This document shows positions 50,136-59,388 of a stretch of DNA of 64,000 nucleotides, in pieces. The first letter of the stretch is position 1. Every line of letters begins with the position of its first letter. Origin of the DNA: Swaminathania salitolerans (lineage in GTDB: Bacteria > Pseudomonadota > Alphaproteobacteria > Acetobacterales > Acetobacteraceae); assembly GCF_025994315.1 (NCBI RefSeq), contig NZ_BAQE01000025.1, one strand, 5' to 3'. The notes beneath the pieces were generated by a model, which saw only the letters and a program-made list of their open reading frames with translations, searched no databases and had not been told where the DNA came from. The translations under genes and the position numbers were made by a program.

Positions 50136-51223
50136 TGCAGGACCTCCCTCTCAACCAGATCCTGTGCGGCGAATGCATCGAGACGATGCGCGCGCTTCCC
50201 GATGGCAGCATGGACTGCATCTTTGCGGATCCGCCCTACAACCTCCAGCTGCGTGGCGAATTGCGCAGGCCGGATGAAAGCGTCGTCGATGGCGTGGACG
50301 ATGCGTGGGACAAGTTCGCGGATTATGCGACCTATGACAATTTCACGCGGGAATGGCTTGCAGAGGCGCGGCGTCTCTTGACGAAAGACGGGACGATCTG
50401 GGTGATCGGCTCGTATCACAACGTGTTCCGTCTGGGCGCCATCATGCAGGATCTCGGTTTCTGGATCCTCAACGATATCGTCTGGCGCAAGGCGAACCCG
50501 ATGCCCAATTTCCGCGGGCGTCGATTCACCAACGCGCATGAAACCCTGATCTGGGCGGCGCGAGGGCCGGAAAGCAAGTATCGTTTCAATTATCAGGCCA
50601 TGAAAGCGCTGAACGACGATGTGCAGATGCGCAGCGACTGGTATCTGCCGCTTTGCACCGGGAACGAGCGTCTGCGGAATGCGCATGGTCTCAAGCTCCA
50701 TCCGACCCAGAAGCCCGAGAGCCTTCTTCATCGCGTTCTGATCGCATCGACGGTCGTGGGCGATATCGTGCTCGACCCCTTTTCGGGAAGCGGTACGACG
50801 GCTGCGATGGCGAAAAGGCTCGGGCGGCATTTCGTCGCGATCGAGCGTCATCCCGATTACATCGAGGCCGCGCGTGCCCGGGTGGAGGCAGAAACGCGCC
50901 TCTCTGACGAGCAGCTTGCGATCACACCGGCCAAGAGGGAGATCCCGCGGGTTCCGTTCGGCAGTTTCGTCGAACAGGGGCTCCTGCCGGCGGGCACCGT
51001 GCTTTTCGACCGGCAGCGGCGCGTGAGCGCGACGGTCATGCCCGATGGCAGTCTCGTCTCAGGGGCGCATCGCGGCTCCATTCACAAGATGGGTGCGCAG
51101 CTTACCGGCGCGCCGTCATGCAATGGATGGACTTTCTGGTTTTTCGAGCGCGAGGGCGAGATCGTGACGCTCGATATCCTCCGCACGGAACAGAGCCGGG
51201 CCCCGCTTCTGAATGTCGGCTGA
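50135..51223 (+). CDS. ccrM: CcrM-type adenine-N6 methyltransferase (GANTC)
   Basis: 362-residue beta-class methyltransferase. DPPY at residues 32-35, the SAM-binding DPFSGSGTTAAMA near 212-225, and target-recognition region FTNAHETLIWA. A C-terminal ~85-residue domain (SFVEQGLLPAGTVLFD, then WTFWFFEREG) is the CcrM-specific extension absent from restriction-type relatives. No restriction enzyme is nearby, so this is the orphan cell-cycle methylase of alphaproteobacteria. Specificity for GANTC is inferred from family. Confidence 0.95.
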   Translation: MQDLPLNQILCGECIETMRALPDGSMDCIFADPPYNLQLRGELRRPDESVVDGVDDAWDKFADYATYDNFTREWLAEARRLLTKDGTIWVIGSYHNVFRLGAIMQDLGFWILNDIVWRKANPMPNFRGRRFTNAHETLIWAARGPESKYRFNYQAMKALNDDVQMRSDWYLPLCTGNERLRNAHGLKLHPTQKPESLLHRVLIASTVVGDIVLDPFSGSGTTAAMAKRLGRHFVAIERHPDYIEAARARVEAETRLSDEQLAITPAKREIPRVPFGSFVEQGLLPAGTVLFDRQRRVSATVMPDGSLVSGAHRGSIHKMGAQLTGAPSCNGWTFWFFEREGEIVTLDILRTEQSRAPLLNVG

Positions 51224-51263
51224 GTCTCGCATCCCGGCCGGGTCCGGGCATATCGGCTGAGCG

Positions 51264-51290
51264 GGGGCGGAGACGATCCGCCCCGTTTCC
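51264..51290 (+). terminator. Possible terminator between ccrM and convergent gene
   Basis: GGGGCGGA pairs with TCCGCCCC around GACGA, followed by GTTTCC. Stable stem, poor U-tract. Confidence 0.45.
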
Positions 51291-51371
51291 TTGCGGGGAA
51301 ACATCCGGCCTTGCCCCGGGATCGCCTGCGCGAGAGCAAACGCCCCGCGACGCGATGTCTTCCGGGAAATC

Positions 51372-52019
51372 TCAGCCCTTGCCGAAGCCGAGAAAGCCGA
51401 TCGCGGGCTGGGCCTGGCCGCCGCTCTTGTCCCAGCGCGGCTTGTCGGCCACGGCCATGGCGGCGTTCTTGCGGCTCTTGCCGCCGATCGTCATGTGACC
51501 GTTACCGTTCCTGTCGAAATCGATACCGGTATGCGTCGTTTCGTTTGCGATCCGCCCGTCCGGATTATAGGTCCGCATCGAGAGAAGCAGGAACATGATA
51601 TCCTTGCGGTTCAGATCGATCGCCATGTCGAGCGGTGTCTGGAACAGGACGTTCTTGCCGTTCGTGTCGGCACCGCGATTGAGGGCCTCCTTCGCGGCAT
51701 TGAGCGAGCCGCGATTGATGGCATCGAACAGCGCTGCCGTCGGATTCAGATCCGCGTTCATGTGCCCGGCATCCTGCTCCTGCGCCTCGGCCCCGGGAAG
51801 AGCCGAAGGCGGCGCAGCCGCCTTTGCCGCACGGCGCGCTTCCGCTTTCTTCTGGGCTTCCTCGGCTTCCTGTTCGGCCTCGGCGTCATCGGCCGATTGC
51901 GCATGGGCAGCGTGCCAGGGCATGAGCAACACGGGCGAAACGGCCAGAGCCGCCGTCAGCATGACCGGAAATACGCGGGATGCGATCGTGCCGGAGGGGG
52001 TGTGTCTTGTTGCGTGCAT
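51372..52019 (-). CDS. Secreted ankyrin-repeat-like protein
   Basis: 215 residues. Signal peptide with probable cleavage after AHA near residue 39 (ALAVSPVLLMPWHAAHA). Then an Ala/Glu/Lys-rich coiled segment, followed by one or two ankyrin-like units (ALFDAINRGSLNAAKEALNR then TPLDMAIDLNRKDIMFLLL). The tail GIDFDRNGNGHMTIGGKS resembles a calcium-loop pattern but is not convincing. The ATG at 52019 is chosen to place the signal peptide; earlier starts at 52040 and 52067 are in frame. It sits 60 bases after the vWA gene and may share its transcript. Function unknown. Confidence 0.75.
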   Translation of the reverse strand: MHATRHTPSGTIASRVFPVMLTAALAVSPVLLMPWHAAHAQSADDAEAEQEAEEAQKKAEARRAAKAAAPPSALPGAEAQEQDAGHMNADLNPTAALFDAINRGSLNAAKEALNRGADTNGKNVLFQTPLDMAIDLNRKDIMFLLLSMRTYNPDGRIANETTHTGIDFDRNGNGHMTIGGKSRKNAAMAVADKPRWDKSGGQAQPAIGFLGFGKG

Positions 52020-52058
52020 GACATGTCTCGATTGGCGCATCGCGCGACTATAGGCGAT

Positions 52059-52069
52059 CCTTGTCAAGG
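52059..52069. promoter_or_regulatory. 11-bp palindrome upstream of ankyrin-like gene
   Basis: CCTTGTCAAGG is a perfect inverted repeat with a central base, in the 60-base gap between the ankyrin-like gene and the vWA gene. Candidate operator or start region of an independent transcript. Confidence 0.25.
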
Positions 52070-52079
52070 TTGCGACTCC

Positions 52080-54137
52080 CTATCCGCGCCGAACTTTGCC
52101 CTCGCGCCACCATCCGAGGAAGAACAGCACGAGCGCCCCCGCGAGGGCCAGCCAGGAGGGACAGAGCGCAGTCAGGCGACTGGCCGAGGACACGGGCAGG
52201 GTCTGGCGGGGAAATCCGATCCAGCCGGATCCGTGGGTCGGCCCTGAGTCCACCTGACGCAGGGCCGGTGTGGCGTCTGGCGTGTCGAGCCAGGAAACGG
52301 CGCCGCCGCTCTCCGCAGCGCGCGGAGCGAGGCGGGAGGCGGTCGCACGCAGATCCGAATCCTCGAGGGCATCGGGGTCGATCCGTGCCGCGCTGGCCAT
52401 GAGACCGTTCTGACGGACGGTCCAGATCCCTTCCTGCCCCCCGGTTGCGATCGCGCCGGAAAACACGCCATTGCCTTCGGGCTCGAGAACGAGCCGCCTG
52501 TGGGCGCCATCCGGGGCCGTGATGTCCGCCGGATCGCGCAGGGTGGCCGAATCGCTGTGCCGCACGATCCGCAACTTGCCGTTCTCGAGACGCGCGTGAA
52601 GCTGGTTCTCCTCAAGATCGGGCTCCTTCATGAGCCAGTGCGAGAGGTTTTTCAGGAGTTCGGCCTGTGGGCCGCCACCGCCCTCGCCGCGCGACCAGAG
52701 CCAGAGCTGATCCGACAGGAGGAGTGCGACCCGGCCCTTTCCGACAGTGTCCAGCACGAGAAGCGGAGCCCCGTCCGGTCCTGTCAGAAGCGGGGTTCCA
52801 TGCACATGGTCGGGTGCGAGCGCGCGATACCATGGCCCCCAGGGCCGGGAGAGTTTCGCGGTCACGGGATGGCGCTTTCCCGCCTCTGTCAGGGCAGGGG
52901 CGAATTTTTGTGTCCTTATGCCGTCTTCGGGCACGTGGGCAGGAAGAACACGCGCAAGGGGCGTATCCTGCAACGTGCCGTCAGCGGTGAATTCCGGACC
53001 GGCGGTCAGCAGCAGCCCGCCACCCCCGCGCACGTAATCGGCAATATTGGCCAGATAATCCTGCGGGAGGATTCCGGCATTCCGGAACCCGTCGAGAATG
53101 ATGAGATCGAACTGCCTGATGCGATCCTGGAACAGCTCCTTGACCGGGAAGGGAATGAGCGCGAGGTCCGAGAGTGGCGTTCCGTCATCCTTGTCGGGCG
53201 GACGCAGGATCGTGAAATGAACGAGATCGACGGACGGGTCTGCCTTGAGAAGGCGACGCCATACGCGTTCCCCCTGATTGGGCGTTCCCGAGACCAGCAG
53301 GACCTTGAGACGATCGCGAACGCCATTGATGCGCACGATCGCCCGGTTGTTGCGGGTCGTCACCTCTCCGGCGAGCGGGCCCGCAGCAAGACTGACGAGC
53401 ATTTCTCCCGGGCGCCGCACCGGGACGTGCAGCTCGAGGGGGACGCCGGGTGTCGCCGTGATCTGCCGGGGCGGTTCGCCATCCTGGGTGAGAGTCAGAG
53501 CTGCGGCCTCATGACCCTGTGCGCCGAGATCGTCCACCACGACACGCAGGACGGCGTCTTTCCCGACCAGGGCATAGGGGGGGGCCTGCAAGACGCGAAT
53601 TCTCCGGTCCGTTTCCTCTCCCTGTCCGGTCAGGAGAACATGAAGCGGAAGCGTCCGGCCGTCGCGCGTGAAACGGTCGGGCAGCCCGGTCGGGACGTCA
53701 TGGACCATGCCGTCGGTCACGAGGATTGCGCCGCTGAATCGTCCCGGAGGGAAATCGGCCTTGTCCATGGCATCGAAAAGCCGCGTTCCATGTCCCTTGC
53801 CGCCGGGCACGACGATGCGATGCAGGGTCAGACCCGGGAGACGATGCGCCGCCGCCTCGATCCGGTCGGCAATCGTGTCGGCATGGGGGAGACGGTCGCG
53901 CAGCGCCATGGACGGTGAGTGATCCACGACGAGAAGGACATCCTGCGGAGCCGGGGCGAGAACGGGTCGCGAGAGATGGGGACCCGCCAGCCAGCCCAGA
54001 AGCAGGAATACGGCGATGCTGCGCAACAGGCTGCCGCGAACGCCGCGGATTGCGGCATAGGCGCCGAGACAGAGCGCCACGCAGGCAAAGGCAGCCAGCA
54101 GCCATACGGGAAGAAGCGGCAGGAATACGAGATGCAT
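52080..54137 (-). CDS. Membrane protein with vWA-like and GATase-like domains
   Basis: 685 residues. Two N-terminal membrane helices (about 8-32 and 38-55), then a von Willebrand A-like domain with MIDAS motif DHSPS and LVTDGMVHD. A beta-sandwich follows, then a class I amidotransferase-like fold (VLLVSGTPNQGE, LIILDGFRNAGI, YVRGGGGLLLTAG) lacking an obvious catalytic Cys. One C-terminal helix (LALAGALVLFFLGWW) ends it. The ATG at 54137 shares one base with the upstream stop; GTG at 54140 is the alternative. Last core gene of the moxR cluster. Confidence 0.85.
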   Translation of the reverse strand: MHLVFLPLLPVWLLAAFACVALCLGAYAAIRGVRGSLLRSIAVFLLLGWLAGPHLSRPVLAPAPQDVLLVVDHSPSMALRDRLPHADTIADRIEAAAHRLPGLTLHRIVVPGGKGHGTRLFDAMDKADFPPGRFSGAILVTDGMVHDVPTGLPDRFTRDGRTLPLHVLLTGQGEETDRRIRVLQAPPYALVGKDAVLRVVVDDLGAQGHEAAALTLTQDGEPPRQITATPGVPLELHVPVRRPGEMLVSLAAGPLAGEVTTRNNRAIVRINGVRDRLKVLLVSGTPNQGERVWRRLLKADPSVDLVHFTILRPPDKDDGTPLSDLALIPFPVKELFQDRIRQFDLIILDGFRNAGILPQDYLANIADYVRGGGGLLLTAGPEFTADGTLQDTPLARVLPAHVPEDGIRTQKFAPALTEAGKRHPVTAKLSRPWGPWYRALAPDHVHGTPLLTGPDGAPLLVLDTVGKGRVALLLSDQLWLWSRGEGGGGPQAELLKNLSHWLMKEPDLEENQLHARLENGKLRIVRHSDSATLRDPADITAPDGAHRRLVLEPEGNGVFSGAIATGGQEGIWTVRQNGLMASAARIDPDALEDSDLRATASRLAPRAAESGGAVSWLDTPDATPALRQVDSGPTHGSGWIGFPRQTLPVSSASRLTALCPSWLALAGALVLFFLGWWREGKVRRG

Positions 54138-56947
54138 CACTGCTTCATCCTTTTCAGCAGCTCGGGAACACGCATCTGGTCGGCCTTGTAGTTTCCCGTC
54201 AGGGCGTAGAGCAGAACGTTCACACCGAACCGATAGGCCTGAACGCGCTGATCCTCTCCGCCGGGTATGACGGCATAGGGTGTGTTGCCCTGCGAATCCA
54301 TCGCCCAGGCATGGGCCCAGTCTCCCGCGCCGATGATGATGGGGCTGACATCGTCATTGCTGTCGTCACCGCTGCGCGCCACCCAGACCGGCAGCCCCTG
54401 CACGCGTCCGGGAAAATCGTGCAGCAGATAGAAGCTGTGCGCGAGAACGTGGTGATCGTCGAGTTTGGTCAGCGGTGGAACGTTCAGCCCCGCTGTGGCG
54501 CGTTTGAGCGCGGCGCGCATCTGACCCTCATCCTGTGCGGAGAGTTCGGAGCCGACGCCCTGCGTGTCCAGCATCAGAATGCCGCCATGAGCCATGAACG
54601 CATTCAGCGCGGCGGAGCGCGCGGGATCTTCCTGCACGTCCTCTGTAACGGGCCAGTAGATCAGGGGGTAGAAAGCGAGATCGTCCTTGCCCGGTGTCAC
54701 GCCGTCGGGATGGCCCATCGCGGCGGATGAGCGATCCGATGCATAGTTGGAGAGTCCCTGAAGCCCCTCCCGCGAGGCCGCGTCGATATCGTCATGACCC
54801 GTCAGGACATAGCCCAGACGTGTCTCGAGCGCGGCGCCCGGTACGTCCGCAGGGGTATGGGCACTGGGGGCATGGGTGGACTGCGCGTCTTGCGCCTGCG
54901 GTCCGTCCTCGCCCGCATCCTGCGCCCGCGCGCAGGGAAGGGCGAGACCTGCCGCGAGAAGGACTATCGCTGCACGGACGAACAGGCCCCGAAGCCACAG
55001 GGCGATCAGGAAGTCGATCAGGAAGAGGGCGATGGCAAAGGAAAGGAGCCAGGGCGCGAGAGGGATCTCGGCGGAAAGACCTCCGGGGGCAAGCGACCGG
55101 CCGAGCGTCGCTTCCGGCCGGAGCCTACGCGATGCGCCGCCGAGATTGAGCGCGCGACGCGCCAGAGGCGGGCCGTACAGACCGGGCGGGTGCTGGACGC
55201 CGGGCGCGACGGTCGCCAGTGCCGCGGTGGAGAGCGGCCGGGCGGCTTCGGGTGGCGGAACCAGAAGACCCTGCGCATCGAGCATCGCAAACGGGGCGAG
55301 CCGGGTGACTGCGCTCGTGTCTTTCTGACCCAGAGAACGGGCGATCAGACGCTCGAGCATGGAGGGAAACAGCCCGGACAGGGGAAGAGACGACCAGTCC
55401 GCGGTTCCCGTGACGTGAAACAGGACGAGTTCGCCCTGACCGAGCGATGTTGCCGTAACCAGCGGCGTGCCGTCCTTCAGTCGCGCCCAGACGTGATCGC
55501 CGAGTGTGGGGGTGGGGCGGGCCAGAACCTGCCGTTTGACCGTGACCTCGTCCGGCACAGCCAGACCGGCGAAAGGCGAGCGCGCGTCGAATGCATCCAG
55601 CTGCTGCGGCTTGCCCCAGGACATGGGGCCGCCGAGCTGCCGCATTCCTTCCATCAGGGGGACGGGCAGGAGGGTCTGTCCCGGGTCTCCGGCTGCATTT
55701 TCGGAAGAAGCCGCGAGAACAGGCCCCGCAAACCGCACGAGGATGCCGCCCTTGCGCACCCATGCGGCGATTTTCGCGCGGATCCCGGGGCTCGAGAGTG
55801 CGCCATCGGTTGCGACCAGCACCGACAGCTTGCCATCGAGCAGGGTGTCGGGCGATCCGCGATGCAGCTCGGCAACGCCCTTGATGGCCTGCGCCAGAAA
55901 GAAGCCCTGTCCCGTAAGGGGCGTATCCTGATTGCCCTGGGTGAGCAGACCGACGGGATGCCTTCGGTCGCTGCTGTCGGCGAGCACGATGGCGGAAGGG
56001 CCGGGAAGAGCGCCAGTCCCGTTCTCGAGCACGAAACGCGCCGCGCGATTGCGCAGCAGAGGCGGGAGCGGCAGGGATGCGGAACGGGTGCCGCTTCCGT
56101 CATCCGCTCCCGGCAGGGGATACATTCCGAGCGTTCCGCCCTCGGCGTCGCGAACCCTGATGCGATACCGGCGCCCGGGCTCCCGGCAGGCGAGGGTCTC
56201 GAAAGAGGCCCGGAGCGCGTCATCCGCCCCGTCTCCGCGCGCGACTCCGAGCAACGCCGTATCGCAGCCATTCCAACGCATGTCTCCGACCGGAATCTGC
56301 GTGCGTTTCAGAACCGCGAGAAGATTTCCGTCGGCCGCGGTGGCAACGCCATCGGAGAGGAAGACGATCTCGCCGGGGCGGGTTCCGGAACGGTTGCCGG
56401 AAGAACCGTCCGGGGACATGAGCGACGCGATCTGTGCGGCAAGTCGCGCCCGATCCACGGGCCATGAATGCGGGGCAAGGGCCAGAAGACGCTCCTCGAG
56501 ACGGCGACGATCCCGGGTCCGGAAGGGCGGAGGCATGGTGCCGTCGGCATCGGGCGCGCCGAGCAGCAGGGTGACCGAGTGCCCGGCCCGCAGGCTGTGC
56601 TCGGCAAGCGCACGCGCCGAACGGATGCGCTCCTGCCAGTGCGGGATCGCTGCCCACCCATTGTCGAGCGCAAGGAGAAGATCGCCCTCCCTCCCTGCAG
56701 TCTGGCGCATGCCCGTCCAGACGGGCTGCGCAAGGCCGAGCACGAGCAGGAAGACGGCGGCCAGACGCATGAGAAGGAGCCACAGGGGCGCACGCGACGT
56801 GTCCTGCCGCTCCGGGGTCAGTAGGCGCAGGATCCTGAGCGAGGGAAACCGGGTCTTTCGCGCCGGAGGCGGGGTCGCCTTGACCAGCCAGTAGAGGATC
56901 GGCAGGGAGAGAAGCCCCAGAAGGGCGAGCGGTGTCAGGAAGATCAT
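54137..56947 (-). CDS. BatA-N/DUF4159 membrane protein
   Basis: 936 residues. N-terminal BatA-type region with two helices (FLTPLALLGLLSLPILYWLV and LLLMRLAAVFLLVLGLAQPV). A vWA-like domain follows whose MIDAS is degenerate (LALDNGWAA instead of DxSxS). Two helices occur near 640-690, and a C-terminal DUF4159 domain (LGYVLTGHDDIDAASREGL, YPLIYWPVTED, GGILMLDTQGVG). Overlaps the DUF58 gene by four bases. DUF4159 is again amidotransferase-like in fold by family description. Role unknown; probably scaffold of an envelope complex. Confidence 0.88.
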   Translation of the reverse strand: MIFLTPLALLGLLSLPILYWLVKATPPPARKTRFPSLRILRLLTPERQDTSRAPLWLLLMRLAAVFLLVLGLAQPVWTGMRQTAGREGDLLLALDNGWAAIPHWQERIRSARALAEHSLRAGHSVTLLLGAPDADGTMPPPFRTRDRRRLEERLLALAPHSWPVDRARLAAQIASLMSPDGSSGNRSGTRPGEIVFLSDGVATAADGNLLAVLKRTQIPVGDMRWNGCDTALLGVARGDGADDALRASFETLACREPGRRYRIRVRDAEGGTLGMYPLPGADDGSGTRSASLPLPPLLRNRAARFVLENGTGALPGPSAIVLADSSDRRHPVGLLTQGNQDTPLTGQGFFLAQAIKGVAELHRGSPDTLLDGKLSVLVATDGALSSPGIRAKIAAWVRKGGILVRFAGPVLAASSENAAGDPGQTLLPVPLMEGMRQLGGPMSWGKPQQLDAFDARSPFAGLAVPDEVTVKRQVLARPTPTLGDHVWARLKDGTPLVTATSLGQGELVLFHVTGTADWSSLPLSGLFPSMLERLIARSLGQKDTSAVTRLAPFAMLDAQGLLVPPPEAARPLSTAALATVAPGVQHPPGLYGPPLARRALNLGGASRRLRPEATLGRSLAPGGLSAEIPLAPWLLSFAIALFLIDFLIALWLRGLFVRAAIVLLAAGLALPCARAQDAGEDGPQAQDAQSTHAPSAHTPADVPGAALETRLGYVLTGHDDIDAASREGLQGLSNYASDRSSAAMGHPDGVTPGKDDLAFYPLIYWPVTEDVQEDPARSAALNAFMAHGGILMLDTQGVGSELSAQDEGQMRAALKRATAGLNVPPLTKLDDHHVLAHSFYLLHDFPGRVQGLPVWVARSGDDSNDDVSPIIIGAGDWAHAWAMDSQGNTPYAVIPGGEDQRVQAYRFGVNVLLYALTGNYKADQMRVPELLKRMKQ

Positions 56948-58089
56948 GGATGCAGACGGCCACCGGTCAGCTCTGCATAAAGCGCGAGGAGCGCAGGCAG
57001 AACGGGCTGATCGGTCTGGTGGAGGGTCAGGGTCGCGCGATATTGCGCCGCAAGGCGCGCGACATGGTCGATATGGGCATCCATGGCCCGGCCATAGGCG
57101 TCGGCAAGACTTTCGACCGATGGGAGGATCAGCGCGTCTTCAGCCTCCAGGCTCTCGAAACGCTGTCGCCCCGTATAGGGGAGCGCACGCTCTGCGGGAT
57201 CGAGCACGCAGAAGAGCCGGGTCCTGGCAGGACGGGATGCGACGTCGCGAAGAAGGCGCTCGAGCGCTTCGGGCGGCAGGAGGAAATCGCTCACCAGAAC
57301 CAGCTGCCCATGCGGGCGGAGCGTATCCGGCATGACGCGCAACGGAACGTCCTCGCCGGTCTGTCCCGTATCGGCGGACCCGCGATATCCTGACGACAGG
57401 AGGGTCTCCGCCAGTTGCGGCAAGGTATGTGTGCCGCTGAAGACGCGACAGGGGTCGAGCGTCCCGGGAAGAGAGACGCGCTCGCCTCCATGGAGCGCCG
57501 CAGCGGCAAGGGCCAGGGTGCACAGACGGGCCCGGTCCAGCTTGAAGGGCAACGCATCGCGGGAGCGCCAGCGCATCGAGGGCGAGGAATCGCACCACAG
57601 GGCGAGATGCTGCGCACCTTCCGCCTCGCGTTCGCGCACCCAGAGCTGTTCGCCCCGGGCGGACTGACGCCAGTCGATATGCTGGGCCGGCTCGTGGGCG
57701 TGGGCGGGGCGATATTGCCAGAAATCCTCGCCCGAGCCGGGGCGGTGCTGACGATGCACCCCCGCGCGGATCTGTCGGCCGATGCGTTCCGCCTCGATTG
57801 TCATCGGGGGAAGGAGGGACTCCGCCTGCGGGGCGAGCGTCTGCACCGCTGCGAGCGGCGCTTTCCTGCCCGAGGCGCCCATGCCCGTCGAGTCCTTGCC
57901 CGTCGAGTCCTTGCCCGGTGAGTTCTTGCCCGGTGAGTCCACGCCCGGCGCGCCCATGCCGGATGCGCTTTCCGGCGCGGGTCTTCCGGAAGCGGGGTCT
58001 CTGGAAGCGGATCCCGGGCCGGACGCGCCTGCGCCGGGAGCGATCCGGCCCGACGCCTTGCGTGTCCATCTGCCGAACAGACCGCTCAC
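56944..58089 (-). CDS. DUF58 protein
   Basis: 381 residues. DUF58 signature GEDFWQYRPAHAHEPAQHID then WRQSARGEQLWVREREAEG, and a MIDAS-like CDSSPSM. Such proteins pair with MoxR ATPases in many bacteria. The N-terminal ~85 residues are Pro/Gly/Ser-rich and include a six-unit pentapeptide repeat from a 15-bp minisatellite. It begins two bases after moxR and overlaps the DUF4159 gene by four. Confidence 0.9.
   Translation of the reverse strand: MSGLFGRWTRKASGRIAPGAGASGPGSASRDPASGRPAPESASGMGAPGVDSPGKNSPGKDSTGKDSTGMGASGRKAPLAAVQTLAPQAESLLPPMTIEAERIGRQIRAGVHRQHRPGSGEDFWQYRPAHAHEPAQHIDWRQSARGEQLWVREREAEGAQHLALWCDSSPSMRWRSRDALPFKLDRARLCTLALAAAALHGGERVSLPGTLDPCRVFSGTHTLPQLAETLLSSGYRGSADTGQTGEDVPLRVMPDTLRPHGQLVLVSDFLLPPEALERLLRDVASRPARTRLFCVLDPAERALPYTGRQRFESLEAEDALILPSVESLADAYGRAMDAHIDHVARLAAQYRATLTLHQTDQPVLPALLALYAELTGGRLHP
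57868..57957 (-). repeat. Minisatellite, 6 x 15 bp, inside the DUF58 gene
   Basis: Six consecutive 15-base units of pattern GCCCGNNGNGTCCTT (two are identical). In the protein they read, in order, MGAPG, VDSPG, KNSPG, KDSTG, KDSTG, MGASG. The unit is a multiple of three, so copy-number change keeps the frame. Confidence 0.85.
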
Positions 58090-58091
58090 GG

Positions 58092-59105
58092 TCAGACGAT
58101 CGTCCGCAGGACCTGGGCGATGAGATCGTCGATCCGACGTCCCTCAGCCCGGGCCGGAAAGCTGAGGGCCATGCGATGCGCGAGAACCGGCTCGGCCAAT
58201 GCGGCAAGATCGTCGAGGCTCGGCGTGAGGCGCCCCTCGAGCAGGGCGCGGGCGCGACAGGTGAGCATGAGCGCCTGGGCAGCGCGTGGGCCGGGGCCAT
58301 AGAGAAGGCTCGCGGCCAGATCGGGGGTGGCTGCGGTTTCGGGGCGCAGGCCGCGCACAAGGGTGAGGATGGCGTCGAGAACCCGTTCGCCCACGGGGAG
58401 GCGGCGGATGAGGGCCTGCGCTGCGATCAGGGTTCCGGCATCGAGCAGGACCGGCGGATGCGCGGCGGGCGCACCGGTGGTCTGGAGAAGCATCTCCCGC
58501 TCGGCTTCGCGTTCGGGAAAACCGAGCGGGATACGCAGCATGAAGCGATCGAGCTGGGCCTCGGGCAGGGGATAGGTTCCTTCCTGCTCGATCGGGTTCT
58601 GGGTGGCGAGAACATGGAACGGCCGAGGCAGGGGGTGATTCGTACCGGCCTGCGCTACCTCATATTCCTGCATGGCCTGGAGCAGGGCCGATTGCGTGCG
58701 CGGGCTGGCGCGATTGATCTCGTCGGCAAGGAGCAGCTGCGTGAAGATCGGTCCCTTGAGAAAGCGGAAGACCCTGCGTCCGTTCTCGTCCTCGTCCAGA
58801 ATGTCGCTGCCGGTGATGTCGGACGGCATGAGGTCGGGCGTGAACTGGACGCGCCGCGTATCGAGGCCGAGCACGCGGGCGGTCGTGCTCACGAGCAGCG
58901 TCTTTCCCAGACCGGGTGCGCCGATCAGAAGAGCGTGACCCCCCGAGAGAATGGTGACCAGCAGGCGGTCTATGACCTCGCGCTGGCCCAGAACGACCTG
59001 GCCGATTGCCTCTCTGACCGCGTCGAGGAGGCTCGTCGCGGTTTCGGCCAAGGCGAGATCGGCCGACGGATCTGAGGGGGAGGAAGGGAATTCGATCTGG
59101 CTCAT
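58092..59105 (-). CDS. MoxR-family AAA+ ATPase
   Basis: 337-residue ATPase. Walker A GAPGLGKT, Walker B LLADEINRA, sensor ATQNPIEQEGTYPLPEAQLD. MoxR proteins act as chaperone-like ATPases that load metals or mature complexes with vWA partners. The ATG at 59105 gives the normal MoxR length; the frame stays open to 59444 without homology. No clear ribosome site precedes it. First gene of the moxR-DUF58-DUF4159-vWA cluster; divergent from DUF1285. Confidence 0.94.
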   Translation of the reverse strand: MSQIEFPSSPSDPSADLALAETATSLLDAVREAIGQVVLGQREVIDRLLVTILSGGHALLIGAPGLGKTLLVSTTARVLGLDTRRVQFTPDLMPSDITGSDILDEDENGRRVFRFLKGPIFTQLLLADEINRASPRTQSALLQAMQEYEVAQAGTNHPLPRPFHVLATQNPIEQEGTYPLPEAQLDRFMLRIPLGFPEREAEREMLLQTTGAPAAHPPVLLDAGTLIAAQALIRRLPVGERVLDAILTLVRGLRPETAATPDLAASLLYGPGPRAAQALMLTCRARALLEGRLTPSLDDLAALAEPVLAHRMALSFPARAEGRRIDDLIAQVLRTIV

Positions 59106-59240
59106 ATTTGCCAATCTGACACTTCCGGGGGTTTCATCAAGACATAAGACGACCCAACTTGCAGCAGGGAACAGGTTTTTTTGGACTGAGAGCGGAGAAA
59201 ACGTTGGACGACGCGATCGCGAAACAGGCGTCAGACAGAA

Positions 59241-59255
59241 CCGGAGCGGCTCCGG
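59241..59255. promoter_or_regulatory. 15-bp palindrome in moxR/DUF1285 divergent gap
   Basis: CCGGAGC-G-GCTCCGG, near the middle of the 283-base gap. A second stem GCGGCC/GGCCGC lies at 59348-59363. Possible shared operator; no promoter boxes are clear. Confidence 0.3.
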
Positions 59256-59388
59256 AGCGCATGGCGGCCTTCCGAACAATCCCCTCGACCGTTCCCGGAA
59301 GCCGTTCTCCCGGTGGTGCGGAAAACGATCCGGCACACACGGCAGGAGCGGCCAGCAGGCCGCGACCGTCGCCGATCCGGAGAGACAG

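Noticed and set aside
52045..52067. TTGACA and TATAGT (on the - strand) as a promoter for the ankyrin-like gene
   Set aside because: The boxes are only 9 bases apart, too close for sigma-70.
57868..57957. Tandem repeats as a CRISPR array
   Set aside because: Units are contiguous with no spacers and are in frame within a real gene; the same holds for the repeats at 59443 and 61062.
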